A stretch of 64,000 nucleotides of DNA, taken from assembly GCF_002332425.1 (NCBI RefSeq), contig NZ_NRGS01000002.1:118866-182865 (forward strand), in the 5' to 3' direction. Both the position numbers and the translations under genes were made by a program. The notes under the pieces are model-generated. The model did no database searches and was not told the DNA's origin. It was given only the letters and a program-made list of their open reading frames with translations. This DNA comes from Brachybacterium alimentarium. Lineage in GTDB: Bacteria > Actinomycetota > Actinomycetes > Actinomycetales > Dermabacteraceae. Each line of letters starts with the position of its first letter. Positions within the stretch are counted from its first letter, which is position 1. Of the stretch, positions 42,685-51,454 are shown piece by piece.

Positions 42685-43598
42685 CCACCTCGCCCGCCAC
42701 CGAGACCACCACCGCCGACGAGCCCCGCAGGAGCTCGCGGTCCTCTCGCCCCGTTCGGCGCAGCCGCGGGAAGGTCGGCCGAGAACGTGTCAACCGGCCC
42801 GCCACCGCTCTTCTGGCGGTGGGCTCGCTCGCCGTCCTGGTGCCGCTGTTCGTCACCGTGAACATGTCGCTGAAGACCACCGCCCAGGCGGTCGACGGGA
42901 ATGCGTTCAGCATCCCCAGCCCCTTCACGCTGTCGAGCTTCGTGGAGGCGTGGAATCTCACGAACTTCCCCCGCGGGTTCGCCGTCTCGATCTTCATCAC
43001 GGCGATCGCCGTGGTCGGCGAGATCGTCATCTCGGCCCTCGCAGCGTTCGCGATCGTCCGCAACTGGGACCGTCGCGCGTTCCGCTGGTCGTTCTTCTAC
43101 CTGCTGGCCGCGATGTTCATCCCGTTCCCGGTGGTGGCCCTGCCGCAGATCCAGCTGACCGGCATGCTCGGGCTCGACAATCCGCTGGGCGTGGCCATCC
43201 TCCACATCGCGTTCGCCCTCGCCTTCAACACCATGCTGTTCACCGCCTTCCTGCGCACCATCCCCCTGGAGCTCGAGGAGTCCATGCGTATGGACGGCGC
43301 GGGAACCTGGGGCGTGTTCTGGCGGCTGATCCTGCCGCTGCTGGCGCCCATGTGCGCGACAGTCGGCATCTTCGCCTTCATCCAGTCCTGGAACGACTTC
43401 ATGATGCCCTCGCTGATCATCTCGGACCCGGACCTGCAGACCATCCCGGTGCTGCAGAACATGTTCCAGACGCAGTTCAGCAACAACTACAACATCGCCT
43501 TCGCCTCATATCTGATGGCGATGGCGCCTGCGGTGATCGTCTACCTGTTCGCACAGCGCTGGGTGATGTCCGGCCTCACCCAGGGCGCGGTCAAGTAG
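42681..43598 (+). CDS. Sugar ABC transporter permease (MalG/UgpE type)
   Basis: The 305-residue protein has six membrane helices and the EAA loop LEESMRMDGAGTWGVFWRLI. A basic N terminus (RRSSRSSRPVRRSRGK) precedes helix 1. It pairs with the preceding permease to form the channel. No ATP-binding gene follows, so the transporter probably uses a shared MsiK-type ATPase encoded elsewhere, as is common in actinobacteria. Confidence 0.92.
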   Translation: MTTSPATETTTADEPRRSSRSSRPVRRSRGKVGRERVNRPATALLAVGSLAVLVPLFVTVNMSLKTTAQAVDGNAFSIPSPFTLSSFVEAWNLTNFPRGFAVSIFITAIAVVGEIVISALAAFAIVRNWDRRAFRWSFFYLLAAMFIPFPVVALPQIQLTGMLGLDNPLGVAILHIAFALAFNTMLFTAFLRTIPLELEESMRMDGAGTWGVFWRLILPLLAPMCATVGIFAFIQSWNDFMMPSLIISDPDLQTIPVLQNMFQTQFSNNYNIAFASYLMAMAPAVIVYLFAQRWVMSGLTQGAVK

Positions 43599-43716
43599 GA
43601 CGCGGAACGGCTCTGCGGCGACCGCGAATCCATGCTCGCAAGGGCCAGCGCCGCCAGCCCCATACCAGCCCCAAGCACACACGATCCATCTACTGACACC
43701 TCGGAGGTTCCTTCCC

Positions 43717-45420
43717 GTGACCGCACTGGATACCGTTCCCACTCTGCTCCACGACGACACGGACTGGTGGCGCCAGGCGTCCGTCTACCAGATCTACCCG
43801 CGCTCCTTCGCTGACGGCAACGGAGATGGCATCGGCGACCTGCGCGGCATCATCTCCCGAGTTCCGTACCTTCAGAACCTGGGCATCGATGCCGTCTGGC
43901 TGAGCCCGTTCTACCCCTCTGCCCTGGCCGACGGCGGGTACGACGTGGACGACTACCGCGACGTGGACCCGAAGATCGGCACCTTGGAGGAGTTCGACGA
44001 GATGGTCGCGGCGCTGCACGGCGTCGGCATCCGGCTGATCGTGGACGTCGTCCCGAACCACTCCTCGGACCGTCATGAGTGGTTCGTCGAAGCGCTGGCC
44101 GCGTCCAAGGGTTCCAACGCCCGCGAGCGGTACATCTTCCGCGACGGCACGGGAGAGAACGGCGAGCTGCCCCCAGCGGACTGGACGTCGATCTTCGGCG
44201 GCCCGGCGTGGACCCGTGTCCCCGACGGCCAGTGGTACCTGCACAGCTTCGCCTCGGAGCAGCCGGACTTCAACTGGAAGCATCCGGAGGTGCGCGAGGA
44301 CTTCCTGCATACTCTGCGCTTCTGGTCCGATCGTGGAGTCGACGGCTTCCGGATCGACGTCGCCCACGGACTGGCCAAGGACCTCGGCGAGGTCCTGCCC
44401 AGCAAGGCGGAGCTCTCAGCGATGCCCAAGGACGGCACCCACCCGCTGTGGGACCGCGACGAGGTGCATGAGATCTACGCGGAATGGCGCAGCGTGTTCA
44501 ACGAGTACACGCCCGCCCGTACCGCCGTGGCCGAGGCCTGGGTGGAGACACCGGAGCGCCGCGCGAAGTACGCGAGTCCGACAGGTCTGGGCCAGGCGTT
44601 CAACTTCGATCTCATGGACGCCGATTTCTCGGCAGCGCAGTTCCGGGACATCGTCTCGGACAACCTCGCACAATCAGCGGTGACAGGATCCTCGACGACC
44701 TGGGTGTTCTCCAACCATGATGGCATCCGCCACGCCACTCGTTACGGCCTCCCACCGCGTGCCGGCCGGCCGGGCAAGCAGGGAGCGGACTGGGTGCTCG
44801 CAGGTGGCCCGGAGGACGGCATCGACCGTGCACTCGGACTGCGTCGGGCTCGGGCAGCGACGCTGTTCGAGCTCGCTCTGCCGGGCAGCGCCTATCTGTA
44901 TCAGGGAGAGGAGCTCGGCCTTCACGAGGTCGCCGAGATTCCCGACGATCAGCGTCAGGACCCGGCATTCTGGCGCACCACGGCCGACGACAGGGGTCAC
45001 GACGGGCTGGGCAGGGATGGCTGCCGTGTCCCGCTGCCATGGACCCGCTCGGGGTCGTCGTTCGGCTTCGGCACCGGCACGGCGCACCTGCCCCAGCCAG
45101 CGTGGTTCGCCGACTTCTCGGTCGAGGCGGAGGATGGTGCCGAGGGTTCCACGCTCGAGCTCTACCGCAAGGCCCTGCGCCTGCGCACCGAACTGCAGAG
45201 CGCAGAGAACCTGACCTGGGACGAGGATCTCTGCGGTATCGATGTGCTCGCCTTCGAGCGTCCGGGGGGCTGGCTGAGCATCACGAACTTCGGTGCAGAC
45301 GCGGTTGCTCTTCCCGAGGGAGAGATGCTGGTCTCCAGCGCCCCGGTCGAAACGACTGCCGACGGCCATCACCAGCTGCCCGGGGCGACCACGGCGTGGC
45401 TGCGCCGCCCGGTCTCCTGA
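43717..45420 (+). CDS. GH13 alpha-glucosidase
   Basis: The 567-residue (beta/alpha)8 glycosidase carries the GH13 regions in order: DVVPNHSSD (110-118), GFRIDVAH with nucleophile Asp214, VAEAW with acid/base Glu273, and SNHD with Asp335. IYPRSFADGNGDGIGDL is typical of oligo-1,6- and alpha-1,4-glucosidases and trehalose-phosphate-type enzymes. No signal peptide is present, so it acts on imported sugars in the cytoplasm. GTG 43717 has GGAGG upstream. It closes the alpha-glucoside operon and is followed by a hairpin. Confidence 0.9.
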   Translation: MTALDTVPTLLHDDTDWWRQASVYQIYPRSFADGNGDGIGDLRGIISRVPYLQNLGIDAVWLSPFYPSALADGGYDVDDYRDVDPKIGTLEEFDEMVAALHGVGIRLIVDVVPNHSSDRHEWFVEALAASKGSNARERYIFRDGTGENGELPPADWTSIFGGPAWTRVPDGQWYLHSFASEQPDFNWKHPEVREDFLHTLRFWSDRGVDGFRIDVAHGLAKDLGEVLPSKAELSAMPKDGTHPLWDRDEVHEIYAEWRSVFNEYTPARTAVAEAWVETPERRAKYASPTGLGQAFNFDLMDADFSAAQFRDIVSDNLAQSAVTGSSTTWVFSNHDGIRHATRYGLPPRAGRPGKQGADWVLAGGPEDGIDRALGLRRARAATLFELALPGSAYLYQGEELGLHEVAEIPDDQRQDPAFWRTTADDRGHDGLGRDGCRVPLPWTRSGSSFGFGTGTAHLPQPAWFADFSVEAEDGAEGSTLELYRKALRLRTELQSAENLTWDEDLCGIDVLAFERPGGWLSITNFGADAVALPEGEMLVSSAPVETTADGHHQLPGATTAWLRRPVS

Positions 45421-45435
45421 CTCTCACCTGGTGAC

Positions 45436-45480
45436 GGAACGCCGCGGGCCCCGCCTAGATGGCGAGAGCCGCGGCGTTCC
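45436..45480 (+). terminator. Hairpin terminator after the alpha-glucosidase gene
   Basis: Perfect 12-bp arms (45436-45447 and 45469-45480) enclose a 21-base loop that itself can form a small cgcc/ggcg stem. Confidence 0.75.
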
Positions 45481-45549
45481 ACGTGTCGACCGAGGTGAAG
45501 GACGGCCCGAGGCGCCTCACGCCCCGCATCCATGGCAAATCCGTCTCCC

Positions 45550-47079
45550 TCACGGCGGGAGCGGCTCGGAGCCATCGGGTGGATGGTCGGCATCCTCCGA
45601 CCCGTCAGGCTCGGCAGCTGGCGTCTGCCCGATCAGTGGCGGCGGAGCCGTGACGCGAGTGGTCCCCGACCAGCTCGTCCATGCGACGCGGTGTCCCGGG
45701 CGTTCGGGGTCGCCGACCCGCTCCACAGCGAGTGCGTCGTCCTCCTTCTGATTGCAGTGCGCGCAGAGATCCTGCCCGTTGTCCAGGCTCGTCGGCCCGC
45801 CTCGCGAGAAGGGCGTGATGTGGTCGTGGTGCCGCACCGACGCGTTGCAGAACGGGCCCCGACAGGACGTGTCCCGCCAGGTCAGGAACCTGCCCATGGC
45901 GGGTGGGAAGGCGCGCGCCCGAGAATCCATGCTCACCAGCTCGCCGGTGGTGGGGTGCGTGTACAGCCTCCGCACAACCGCGCGCACATCCGGTCCGTCG
46001 GCTCCGAAGGTATCACGCTGGGACGGGCCGGGCGTCGCGGTGATGGCGCGCAGCTGCTCGCGGACGGCTTCTGCCGGAACCGGCCCGTAGCCCTCCAGAT
46101 GGGCGACGTCACCGCTGCCGGGATGGAACAGGGCACGGTCGGTGATGATGACGCCGAGATCCATGGTAACCAGGGGCGCTGAGCCGCCTGACGCATCGCG
46201 TGTGAGCACTGCGTCCCGCAGGATGTCGGCCATCAGCGCTCCGTGGGGACCCTTCTCCCCGCCGGCCTGACGACGCTCGGCCTCCAGGGAGATCCGCTTG
46301 TGCATCAGGCGGGCATCGATCGCCGGCATGTAGGCGCTGATCGTCGCCATGCCGTGGCTCGCCGGCGTGAAGGTGACATGGCGCTGCGTCCGGGAGCGGC
46401 GGTGCCGGACGGTCTCACCCTCGGGGTCGAGGCCGTGGACCGCGAGGGCGACGGCCTGACGCCAGCGTCTGGTGCCCGACCCGTCGAGGTCGGGCAGGCG
46501 CGCATGCAGGGCGTCGTCGACCTGCGAACGCTGAGCGGCATCGAGCACGGCTGCCGCATCGGCCGCGGCGTAGATCGACGCCGCGGCCGCCTTCCCTGTG
46601 GCCATCGCGGTCAGGAGGTGGGGCATCGAGGTCACGAGACGGCGCGCTGACGCCACGGTGCGCCCTGCGGCCGACGGGGACCGCCTGGTCATGTGGGAGA
46701 CATCCCGGCGGGATCGCGCGTCGGCGCGCTGGTGCAGCTGCTCCAGCGACGGCATCGCAGAGTGCTCGGGGCCGACCTGAGCCTGCGCTTCGCGGACCCG
46801 CTCGAGACGAGTGGCCTCGCTGAGCGCGACGAGCGTGCGAGCCTCGAGCGCGTCGAGGATCCCGCGCATCTCCTGCGCCTTGTGCAGAAGGTCGACGTAC
46901 TCCTCGCGTGCGCGGCTCTCCGCGTCGAACATCACCTCGGGCTCCACCGCGATCGAGCCGAGGAGGAAGCCCGCGTCCCCGAGCAGCTCGGCCACGGCGG
47001 CAGGCCCCGAGGCATGCAGCGCTGCAACCTCCTGCGACGGACCGTCAGGCCCGTCGGCAGGGGATGGAGGCGTCGACAT
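45550..47079 (-). CDS. DUF222 / HNH endonuclease domain protein (13E12-type)
   Basis: The 509-residue protein has the DUF222 region (about 60-340) and a C-terminal HNH nuclease motif: CRGPFCNASVRHHDHITPF, then NGQDLCAHCNQKED (His-His, Asn and His plus two Cys pairs). This architecture is the actinobacterial 13E12 repeat family, present in many copies per genome. The function is unclear, though a homing-type or recombination role has been suggested. A good GGAGG lies 7 bases before ATG 47079; an in-frame ATG at 47160 lacks one. The C terminus is Pro/Asp/Glu-rich. Confidence 0.87.
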   Translation of the reverse strand: MSTPPSPADGPDGPSQEVAALHASGPAAVAELLGDAGFLLGSIAVEPEVMFDAESRAREEYVDLLHKAQEMRGILDALEARTLVALSEATRLERVREAQAQVGPEHSAMPSLEQLHQRADARSRRDVSHMTRRSPSAAGRTVASARRLVTSMPHLLTAMATGKAAAASIYAAADAAAVLDAAQRSQVDDALHARLPDLDGSGTRRWRQAVALAVHGLDPEGETVRHRRSRTQRHVTFTPASHGMATISAYMPAIDARLMHKRISLEAERRQAGGEKGPHGALMADILRDAVLTRDASGGSAPLVTMDLGVIITDRALFHPGSGDVAHLEGYGPVPAEAVREQLRAITATPGPSQRDTFGADGPDVRAVVRRLYTHPTTGELVSMDSRARAFPPAMGRFLTWRDTSCRGPFCNASVRHHDHITPFSRGGPTSLDNGQDLCAHCNQKEDDALAVERVGDPERPGHRVAWTSWSGTTRVTAPPPLIGQTPAAEPDGSEDADHPPDGSEPLPP

Positions 47080-47461
47080 CAGCATGCCTCCATCGTCCGC
47101 CGATGGGTGCGGAATCGAAACCCCGTTCGCACGATGTGGATAACTCTCCGGGTCATCCATGGCGCACCAGCTTCCCGCCGTCTACGCACGTCAGCCGGGA
47201 TCAGGCTCCCATCAGGGCATTGTGGACAACCCCACCTCTGCTCCACAGGGAGAATCACGAAGAATGTGGAGGATAGGTGACGTCCGGCGGCTCCGGACGG
47301 CGTCAGGGCCCTCGCGGCGACGCCCGTCCGCCCGCCGCGTCGGCGCAGCACGCCCGGTGCGGGCTGCCTCCTCCACGCCGCCGCTGTAACGTCCCTCCGC
47401 CTCACCCGGACCCCGCGCCCGCACGGCTCGGTGTCAGGACGCACCGACTACCGTGGGCCGG
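47080..47461. other. Divergent intergenic region with two DnaA-box matches
   Basis: The 382-bp spacer between the HNH gene and menG holds TTATCCACA (minus strand, 47143-47135) and TTGTCCACA (minus strand, 47229-47221), both exact DnaA-box consensus forms, 86 bp apart. TACCGT at 47449-47454 is the menG -10 box. No gene is seen. Confidence 0.6.
47449..47454 (+). promoter_or_regulatory. -10 box TACCGT, leaderless GTG start of menG
   Basis: TACCGT followed by 7 bases and the GTG at 47462; no SD sequence. Confidence 0.6.
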
Positions 47462-48190
47462 GTGAGCACGAGCCAGCCTGCGCCCCACGGCGCCTCTTCC
47501 GAGGACCACGCCAGCCGCGTCTCCTCCATGTTCGACGGGATCGCCGGTCGTTATGACCTCATGAACCTCGTCATGACCTGGGGCCAGGAGCCTCGCCTGG
47601 TGCGCCGCACGGTGCGTCGGGCGGAGCTGTCCGGCACCCCGGCCGTGCTGGACCTCGCGACCGGGACGGGCGACATCGCGTTCGAGATCCTGCGATCCCA
47701 TGAGGGGGCGCAGGTCACCGGCGCCGACTTCTCCCCGGAGATGATGGCGGTGGGTAAGGACCGGCCCGGCGGCGACAAGATCGCCTGGGTCGAGGCCGAC
47801 GCGATGGACCTCCCCTTCGCGGACGAGAGCTTCGATGCGGTCTCCCACGGCTACCTGCTGCGCAACGTCGCCGACATCCCCACCACCCTGGCCGAGCAGT
47901 TCCGAGTGCTGAAGCCCGGCGGCAGGATGGTCGCGCTGGAGACCTCGCCGCCGCCGAAGAACATCATCAGGCCGTTCTCCACTCTCTACATCAAGCACGT
48001 GGTCCCGCGGCTGTCGCACCTGATCACGAAGAACCCCGAGGCCTACGAGTACCTCTCCTCCACGACGCGCGGCTTCCGCACGCCGAGCCAGGTCCAGGGG
48101 CTCCTCGAGGAGGCCGGCTTCGTGGGCGTAGGTCATGAGCTGCACCTCTTCGGCACCCTCGCGATCCACTGGGCCACCAAACCTGCCTGA
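47462..48190 (+). CDS. menG: Demethylmenaquinone methyltransferase
   Basis: MenG/UbiE transfers a methyl group from SAM to demethylmenaquinone, the last step of menaquinone synthesis. The 242-residue protein has the family opening SSMFDGIAGRYDLMN (21-35), SAM motif I VLDLATGTGDIA (62-73), DAMDLPFADESFD, and the C-terminal RGFRTPSQV. The GTG at 47462 is preferred over one further upstream because it follows a TACCGT box as a leaderless start. It stands alone; degenerate repeats follow it. Confidence 0.92.
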   Translation: MSTSQPAPHGASSEDHASRVSSMFDGIAGRYDLMNLVMTWGQEPRLVRRTVRRAELSGTPAVLDLATGTGDIAFEILRSHEGAQVTGADFSPEMMAVGKDRPGGDKIAWVEADAMDLPFADESFDAVSHGYLLRNVADIPTTLAEQFRVLKPGGRMVALETSPPPKNIIRPFSTLYIKHVVPRLSHLITKNPEAYEYLSSTTRGFRTPSQVQGLLEEAGFVGVGHELHLFGTLAIHWATKPA

Positions 48191-48330
48191 CCAGTCGGCT
48201 TGACCTGATCAGCCGGCCTCGCCATTCGGCCCGGCCAGATCAGCCCGCTTCAGCCCTCGGGCCGGCCAGATCAGCTCGCTCCAGCATTCGGCCCGGCCAC
48301 CCCTTAGCGCTGAGGACGCGCCGCCGACCG
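48191..48330. repeat. Degenerate ggccagatcagc-type repeats between menG and xylB
   Basis: Six or so imperfect units (gaccagtcggcttg, ggcccggccagatcagcccgcttcag, ggccggccagatcagctcgctccag) lie right after the menG stop. No gene is evident. Confidence 0.65.
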
Positions 48331-48371
48331 GCACGGACGGTGGTGGGGGTCCGAGCTGCGTTGCGGGTGCC

Positions 48372-50072
48372 TCAGCGCGCCGCTCGCAGACCGGCGAGAG
48401 CTGCATAGAGGGCGCGGTGGGACGGCCGCAGAGCGGAATGCCCGCGAACGGCCGACGGGTCAGGGGCGACGATGCGTCCGGCCGACGGGTCCTGGCCGAC
48501 GATGCGCGCGGCCGACGGGTCCGGATCGACGATGGGACCGGCCGACAGGTCGGGGTCGACGATGGGACCGGCCGGCGGGGCAGGGTCGACGATGTGCTCG
48601 CCGGCCTGGTCCGCCAGCGGGCAGAGGTGATGTTCGAGGCCCAGGGCATCTGCCGCGGCGAGCGCGCAGCCGACGAGGGCGGCGTCGGCGACCGGGACCG
48701 TGTGCACGGGCCTTCCGGTGACGTCCGCCAGGATCCTCATCCAGGGCTCCGAGCGGGCTCCGCCCCCGACGACGGCGAGCGGACGGCGCGCGCTCGCAGC
48801 GTCGGACCGTGCCGGAGCCGCGCTCTCACTCTCACTCTCACCCTCCTTGATGGCATGGGCGATGGCCTGAGCAACTCCTTCGAGCACCGCGGCGTACAGG
48901 TCGATGCTCCGCGTCTGCCCATCCATGCCGACCACCGCAGCCCGCAGGTTCGCATCGCGCACCGGGTAACGCTCGCCCTGGATCGAGGGCAGGGCGAGCA
49001 GACCGGTGGGGCCGCGCCCGTGCTCGGCCTCGCGCTTCTCGAGCAGGAGGTCTGCCTCCTCAGGTGCGGCACCGCCGAGGAACGCATCGCGCGCCCAGTC
49101 CGCCGCCGCTCCGGCAGCGAGCAGAGCGGAGATCCGCAGGCTGCGCCTCGAGGCCCCGGCCCCGAGGGCGAGGCGGTGCGAAGTGCCGGCAGAGAACTCC
49201 TCGCCTCCCTGCCCGGAGGCACGCAGATCCGTGTCCTGCGCACTGCTGGCGGAGGCATCCTCCGAGACCACCGTGGCGAGCCAGCCGCTCGTGCCCAGGT
49301 AGGCGTAGTCGTCGCCCGGCTCGAGGCCGACGATCCCGAGCGTGGTCGCCCCGGCGTCCCCGGGCGCGAGCACCACGGGCAGATCAGCTGGAAGCCCCAG
49401 CAGTGCGCCGGCGTCGGCGCCGGTCCGGCCGACGATCTGCCCGGTCTCCGCCGTCAGCCGGGGCAGCAGCTGTCCCTCGATCCCGGCAGCCTTGGCGACG
49501 TCCTGCGACCACCGGCCGGTGCGGTGCTCGAGCAGTCCCGTGGCCGACGCCGTGGTGACATCGCACCAGGCCCCCAGCCCGAGCTCGTGCACGAGATGCC
49601 CGGCGGGGCCGAACACGATGCCCCGCGCTCGATGCACCAGACCCGGATCGGTGCGGGCCAGGCGCAGGAACATCGCGGCGCAGCTGGTCGCGTCCTGCTC
49701 GTTGCCGGCCAGATCGTCCCAGTCGACGCCCTCGGCGTGGAGGGCCTTCCGCAGCTCGCCGGCCTCGTCGGCGGCGCGGGTGTCGCTGTAGAGGATCGCG
49801 GGCGCCGGGTCCCCGTCGGTCAGGAGCACGAGGTCCTGCATCTGCCCGGTGATGCTGAGCGCGAGCGGCCGCTCCTCGCTGCCCCGCAGGGCTCCGGCGA
49901 GGGCCGCGCGGGCGGCGCGCAACCAGTCCCGCGGGTCCTGCTCCGCTCCCCCGCCCGCCGTGGTGCGCGTCGGATAGCCGCTGCTGGCCTGCGGACCGGC
50001 CGTACCGTCCAGAGCGATGAGGACGGCTTTCGCGGCGGACGTGCCGAGGTCGAGGCACAGCAAGGAGGGCAT
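48372..50072 (-). CDS. xylB: Xylulokinase (FGGY family) with C-terminal repeat insertion
   Basis: The 566-residue kinase has LDLGTSAAKAVL (7-18), SITGQMQDLVLL with the sugar-binding Gln-Met-(His/Gln) region, the catalytic-loop APGDAGATTLG and the second ATPase motif AVVGGGARSEPW. It would phosphorylate D-xylulose. Near the C terminus five copies of a ten-residue unit (IVDPDPSAGR and variants) interrupt the domain, followed by the normal last helix (RALYAALAGLRA). Typical XylB has about 480 residues. No xylose isomerase or regulator gene adjoins. ATG 50072 is chosen by homology (PSLLCLDLG). Confidence 0.88.
   Translation of the reverse strand: MPSLLCLDLGTSAAKAVLIALDGTAGPQASSGYPTRTTAGGGAEQDPRDWLRAARAALAGALRGSEERPLALSITGQMQDLVLLTDGDPAPAILYSDTRAADEAGELRKALHAEGVDWDDLAGNEQDATSCAAMFLRLARTDPGLVHRARGIVFGPAGHLVHELGLGAWCDVTTASATGLLEHRTGRWSQDVAKAAGIEGQLLPRLTAETGQIVGRTGADAGALLGLPADLPVVLAPGDAGATTLGIVGLEPGDDYAYLGTSGWLATVVSEDASASSAQDTDLRASGQGGEEFSAGTSHRLALGAGASRRSLRISALLAAGAAADWARDAFLGGAAPEEADLLLEKREAEHGRGPTGLLALPSIQGERYPVRDANLRAAVVGMDGQTRSIDLYAAVLEGVAQAIAHAIKEGESESESAAPARSDAASARRPLAVVGGGARSEPWMRILADVTGRPVHTVPVADAALVGCALAAADALGLEHHLCPLADQAGEHIVDPAPPAGPIVDPDLSAGPIVDPDPSAARIVGQDPSAGRIVAPDPSAVRGHSALRPSHRALYAALAGLRAAR
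48449..48600. repeat. 30-bp minisatellite (about 5 units) inside xylB
   Basis: The + strand repeats gccgacgggtc(c/a)g...acgatg with period 30. It encodes five tandem decapeptides (IVDPAPPAGP, IVDPDLSAGP, IVDPDPSAAR, IVGQDPSAGR, IVAPDPSAVR) in the xylulokinase. Confidence 0.85.
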
Positions 50073-50208
50073 GGCATGAGCGTAGGCCGCCGGTGGCGGT
50101 ACTTCGACACCTGCTCTTCGCGGACAGCACCTGTCCTTCTCCCGGGGAAGGATCGTTGTCACCACGCGGCGGCCCGTCCGCCACAACGACCCGCCGACGG
50201 AGGACCCC

Positions 50209-50670
50209 ATGAGCAGCACCATCCAGATCACCATCGATGCGAAGGACCCGCGCACCCTCTCCGCCTTCTGGCGGGAGGTGCTCGGGTACGTGCATCCGGC
50301 CCCGCCCGGTGTCGAGCTGCCCGACGGAAAGGATCCGCTGGAAGCGTGGGACGAGTTCCTGGAGCGCAGCGGAGTGCCCGAGGAGCAGCGCAACTCCGCC
50401 TCGGCGCTCGAGGACCCGGACGGCTCCGGTCCCCGGATCTTCTTCCAGCGCGTCCCGGAGGGGAAGATCGCCAAGAACCGGGTCCACCTGGATGTGCGCA
50501 CGGCACCTGGCCTCCGCGGCGAGGAACGGATGGATGCGCTCGAGTCGGAATGCGCACGGCTTGTGGCCCTCGGCGCCCGCAGGATCGCCCGCCATGAGCC
50601 GGAGGAACCGCTGAGCATCGGATTCATCGTCCTGGCGGATCCCGAGGGCAACGAGTTCTGCCTCGACTGA
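50209..50670 (+). CDS. VOC (glyoxalase/bleomycin-resistance) family protein
   Basis: The 153-residue protein has the paired beta-alpha-beta-beta-beta fold of the VOC superfamily. It opens with TIQITIDAKDPRTLSAFWREVLGY and ends with the typical IVLADPEGNEFCLD, where Glu is a metal ligand. The sequence NRVHLDVRT supplies the central His. GGAGG lies about 6 bases before the ATG. The substrate is unknown. It is divergent from xylB. Confidence 0.88.
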   Translation: MSSTIQITIDAKDPRTLSAFWREVLGYVHPAPPGVELPDGKDPLEAWDEFLERSGVPEEQRNSASALEDPDGSGPRIFFQRVPEGKIAKNRVHLDVRTAPGLRGEERMDALESECARLVALGARRIARHEPEEPLSIGFIVLADPEGNEFCLD

Positions 50671-50679
50671 TCCCGCATC

Positions 50680-50722
50680 GGCACCGATACTGGAGGCCCC
50701 GATACCGGAGGCACCGCACCCG
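50680..50722. repeat. Short gataccggaggcaccg repeats
   Basis: Three imperfect units (ggcaccgatactggaggc, cccgataccggaggc, accgcacc) lie between the VOC gene stop and the next gene's SD sequence. Confidence 0.5.
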
Positions 50723-50735
50723 CCAGGAGGCAGCC

Positions 50736-51158
50736 ATGGTCGACGACGATCCCCTCCCCGACGCCCGGCCCACCGCGCTCACCCGGCGCACCACGGGCGA
50801 AGAGCTCACCGTCCTGGACGGCGGTGACCGTCCCGGCGCGCCCGATCGCGCCGAGGGGCACGCGATGCTCGTCACCCACCTGGGGAGCCTGCCGGACGCA
50901 GCAGCCGAGGAGCTGTTCGGCCCGGACGTGCAGCGTGCGCTCTACGTCTACTACGCGGAGGGGCCGTCGCTCGTCGGTGCGGTGCTCGACCCGCCCCTGT
51001 CGGTGCATGCCCCGTCGGCCCCCGCGCTCGAGGCGACGGTGCGCACCGTCGTCGCCGAGCATCGCGGCGTGGTCGAGGCCGACGTGCATCCCTTCGGCCG
51101 ACGGGTGGAGCGGGATCGTGCGCTCTCGGTGATCAGCTCCCTGGTCACCCAGCGATAG
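50736..51158 (+). CDS. Hypothetical protein, 140 residues
   Basis: The product is soluble and acidic with no signal peptide. It has a hydrophobic core around HAMLVTHLGSLPD, ALYVYYAEGPSLVGAVLDP and a final helix DRALSVISSLVTQ. I do not recognise a family with confidence; DUF5130-type proteins of similar size occur in actinobacteria. AGGAGG lies 5 bases before the ATG. It lies downstream of the VOC gene, 65 bases away, and may be co-transcribed with it. Confidence 0.7.
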   Translation: MVDDDPLPDARPTALTRRTTGEELTVLDGGDRPGAPDRAEGHAMLVTHLGSLPDAAAEELFGPDVQRALYVYYAEGPSLVGAVLDPPLSVHAPSAPALEATVRTVVAEHRGVVEADVHPFGRRVERDRALSVISSLVTQR

Positions 51159-51263
51159 CCGACTCCGTCAGGGGCTCTGCCGGCGGTCGGATGTGCGGCG
51201 GCGAGCAGAGCCGTCCACCGCGCGCAGCAGCGGACCAGGTCGCTCGCGGACGATCAGTGCCCG

Positions 51264-51269
51264 TACCGT
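51264..51269 (+). promoter_or_regulatory. -10 box TACCGT, leaderless start of a 45-residue peptide
   Basis: TACCGT, then exactly 6 bases, then ATG at 51276. Confidence 0.6.
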
Positions 51270-51275
51270 GAGCGC

Positions 51276-51413
51276 ATGGAAATTCTTGTCGGGCTCGTGC
51301 TCTATGGACTGCTGTTCGTCGTCATTCTGCTGACCCTGTACTGGGTGATCCGCAAGGCAGTCGCGGGCGGGATCCGCGATGCACAGATCGATGAGATGGC
51401 CCGGCGGTCCTGA
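51276..51413 (+). CDS. Single-helix small membrane protein (45 residues)
   Basis: The peptide has one long hydrophobic helix (about 3-25, LVGLVLYGLLFVVILLTLYW) followed by a basic and then charged amphipathic tail (RKAVAGGIRDAQIDEMARRS). The inside-positive rule places the tail in the cytoplasm. A -10 box ends 6 bases before the ATG, so it has its own leaderless transcript, and its codon use is that of a real gene. I do not recognise a family. Confidence 0.75.
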   Translation: MEILVGLVLYGLLFVVILLTLYWVIRKAVAGGIRDAQIDEMARRS

Positions 51414-51454
51414 CCTTCGAATGAGGGTCACGACGCGCCCCCGCCGTCACGACG

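Noticed and set aside
47080..47461. The DnaA-box pair considered as a replication origin
   Set aside because: No dnaA, dnaN, rpmH or gyrB genes nearby, no AT-rich unwinding region and only two boxes.
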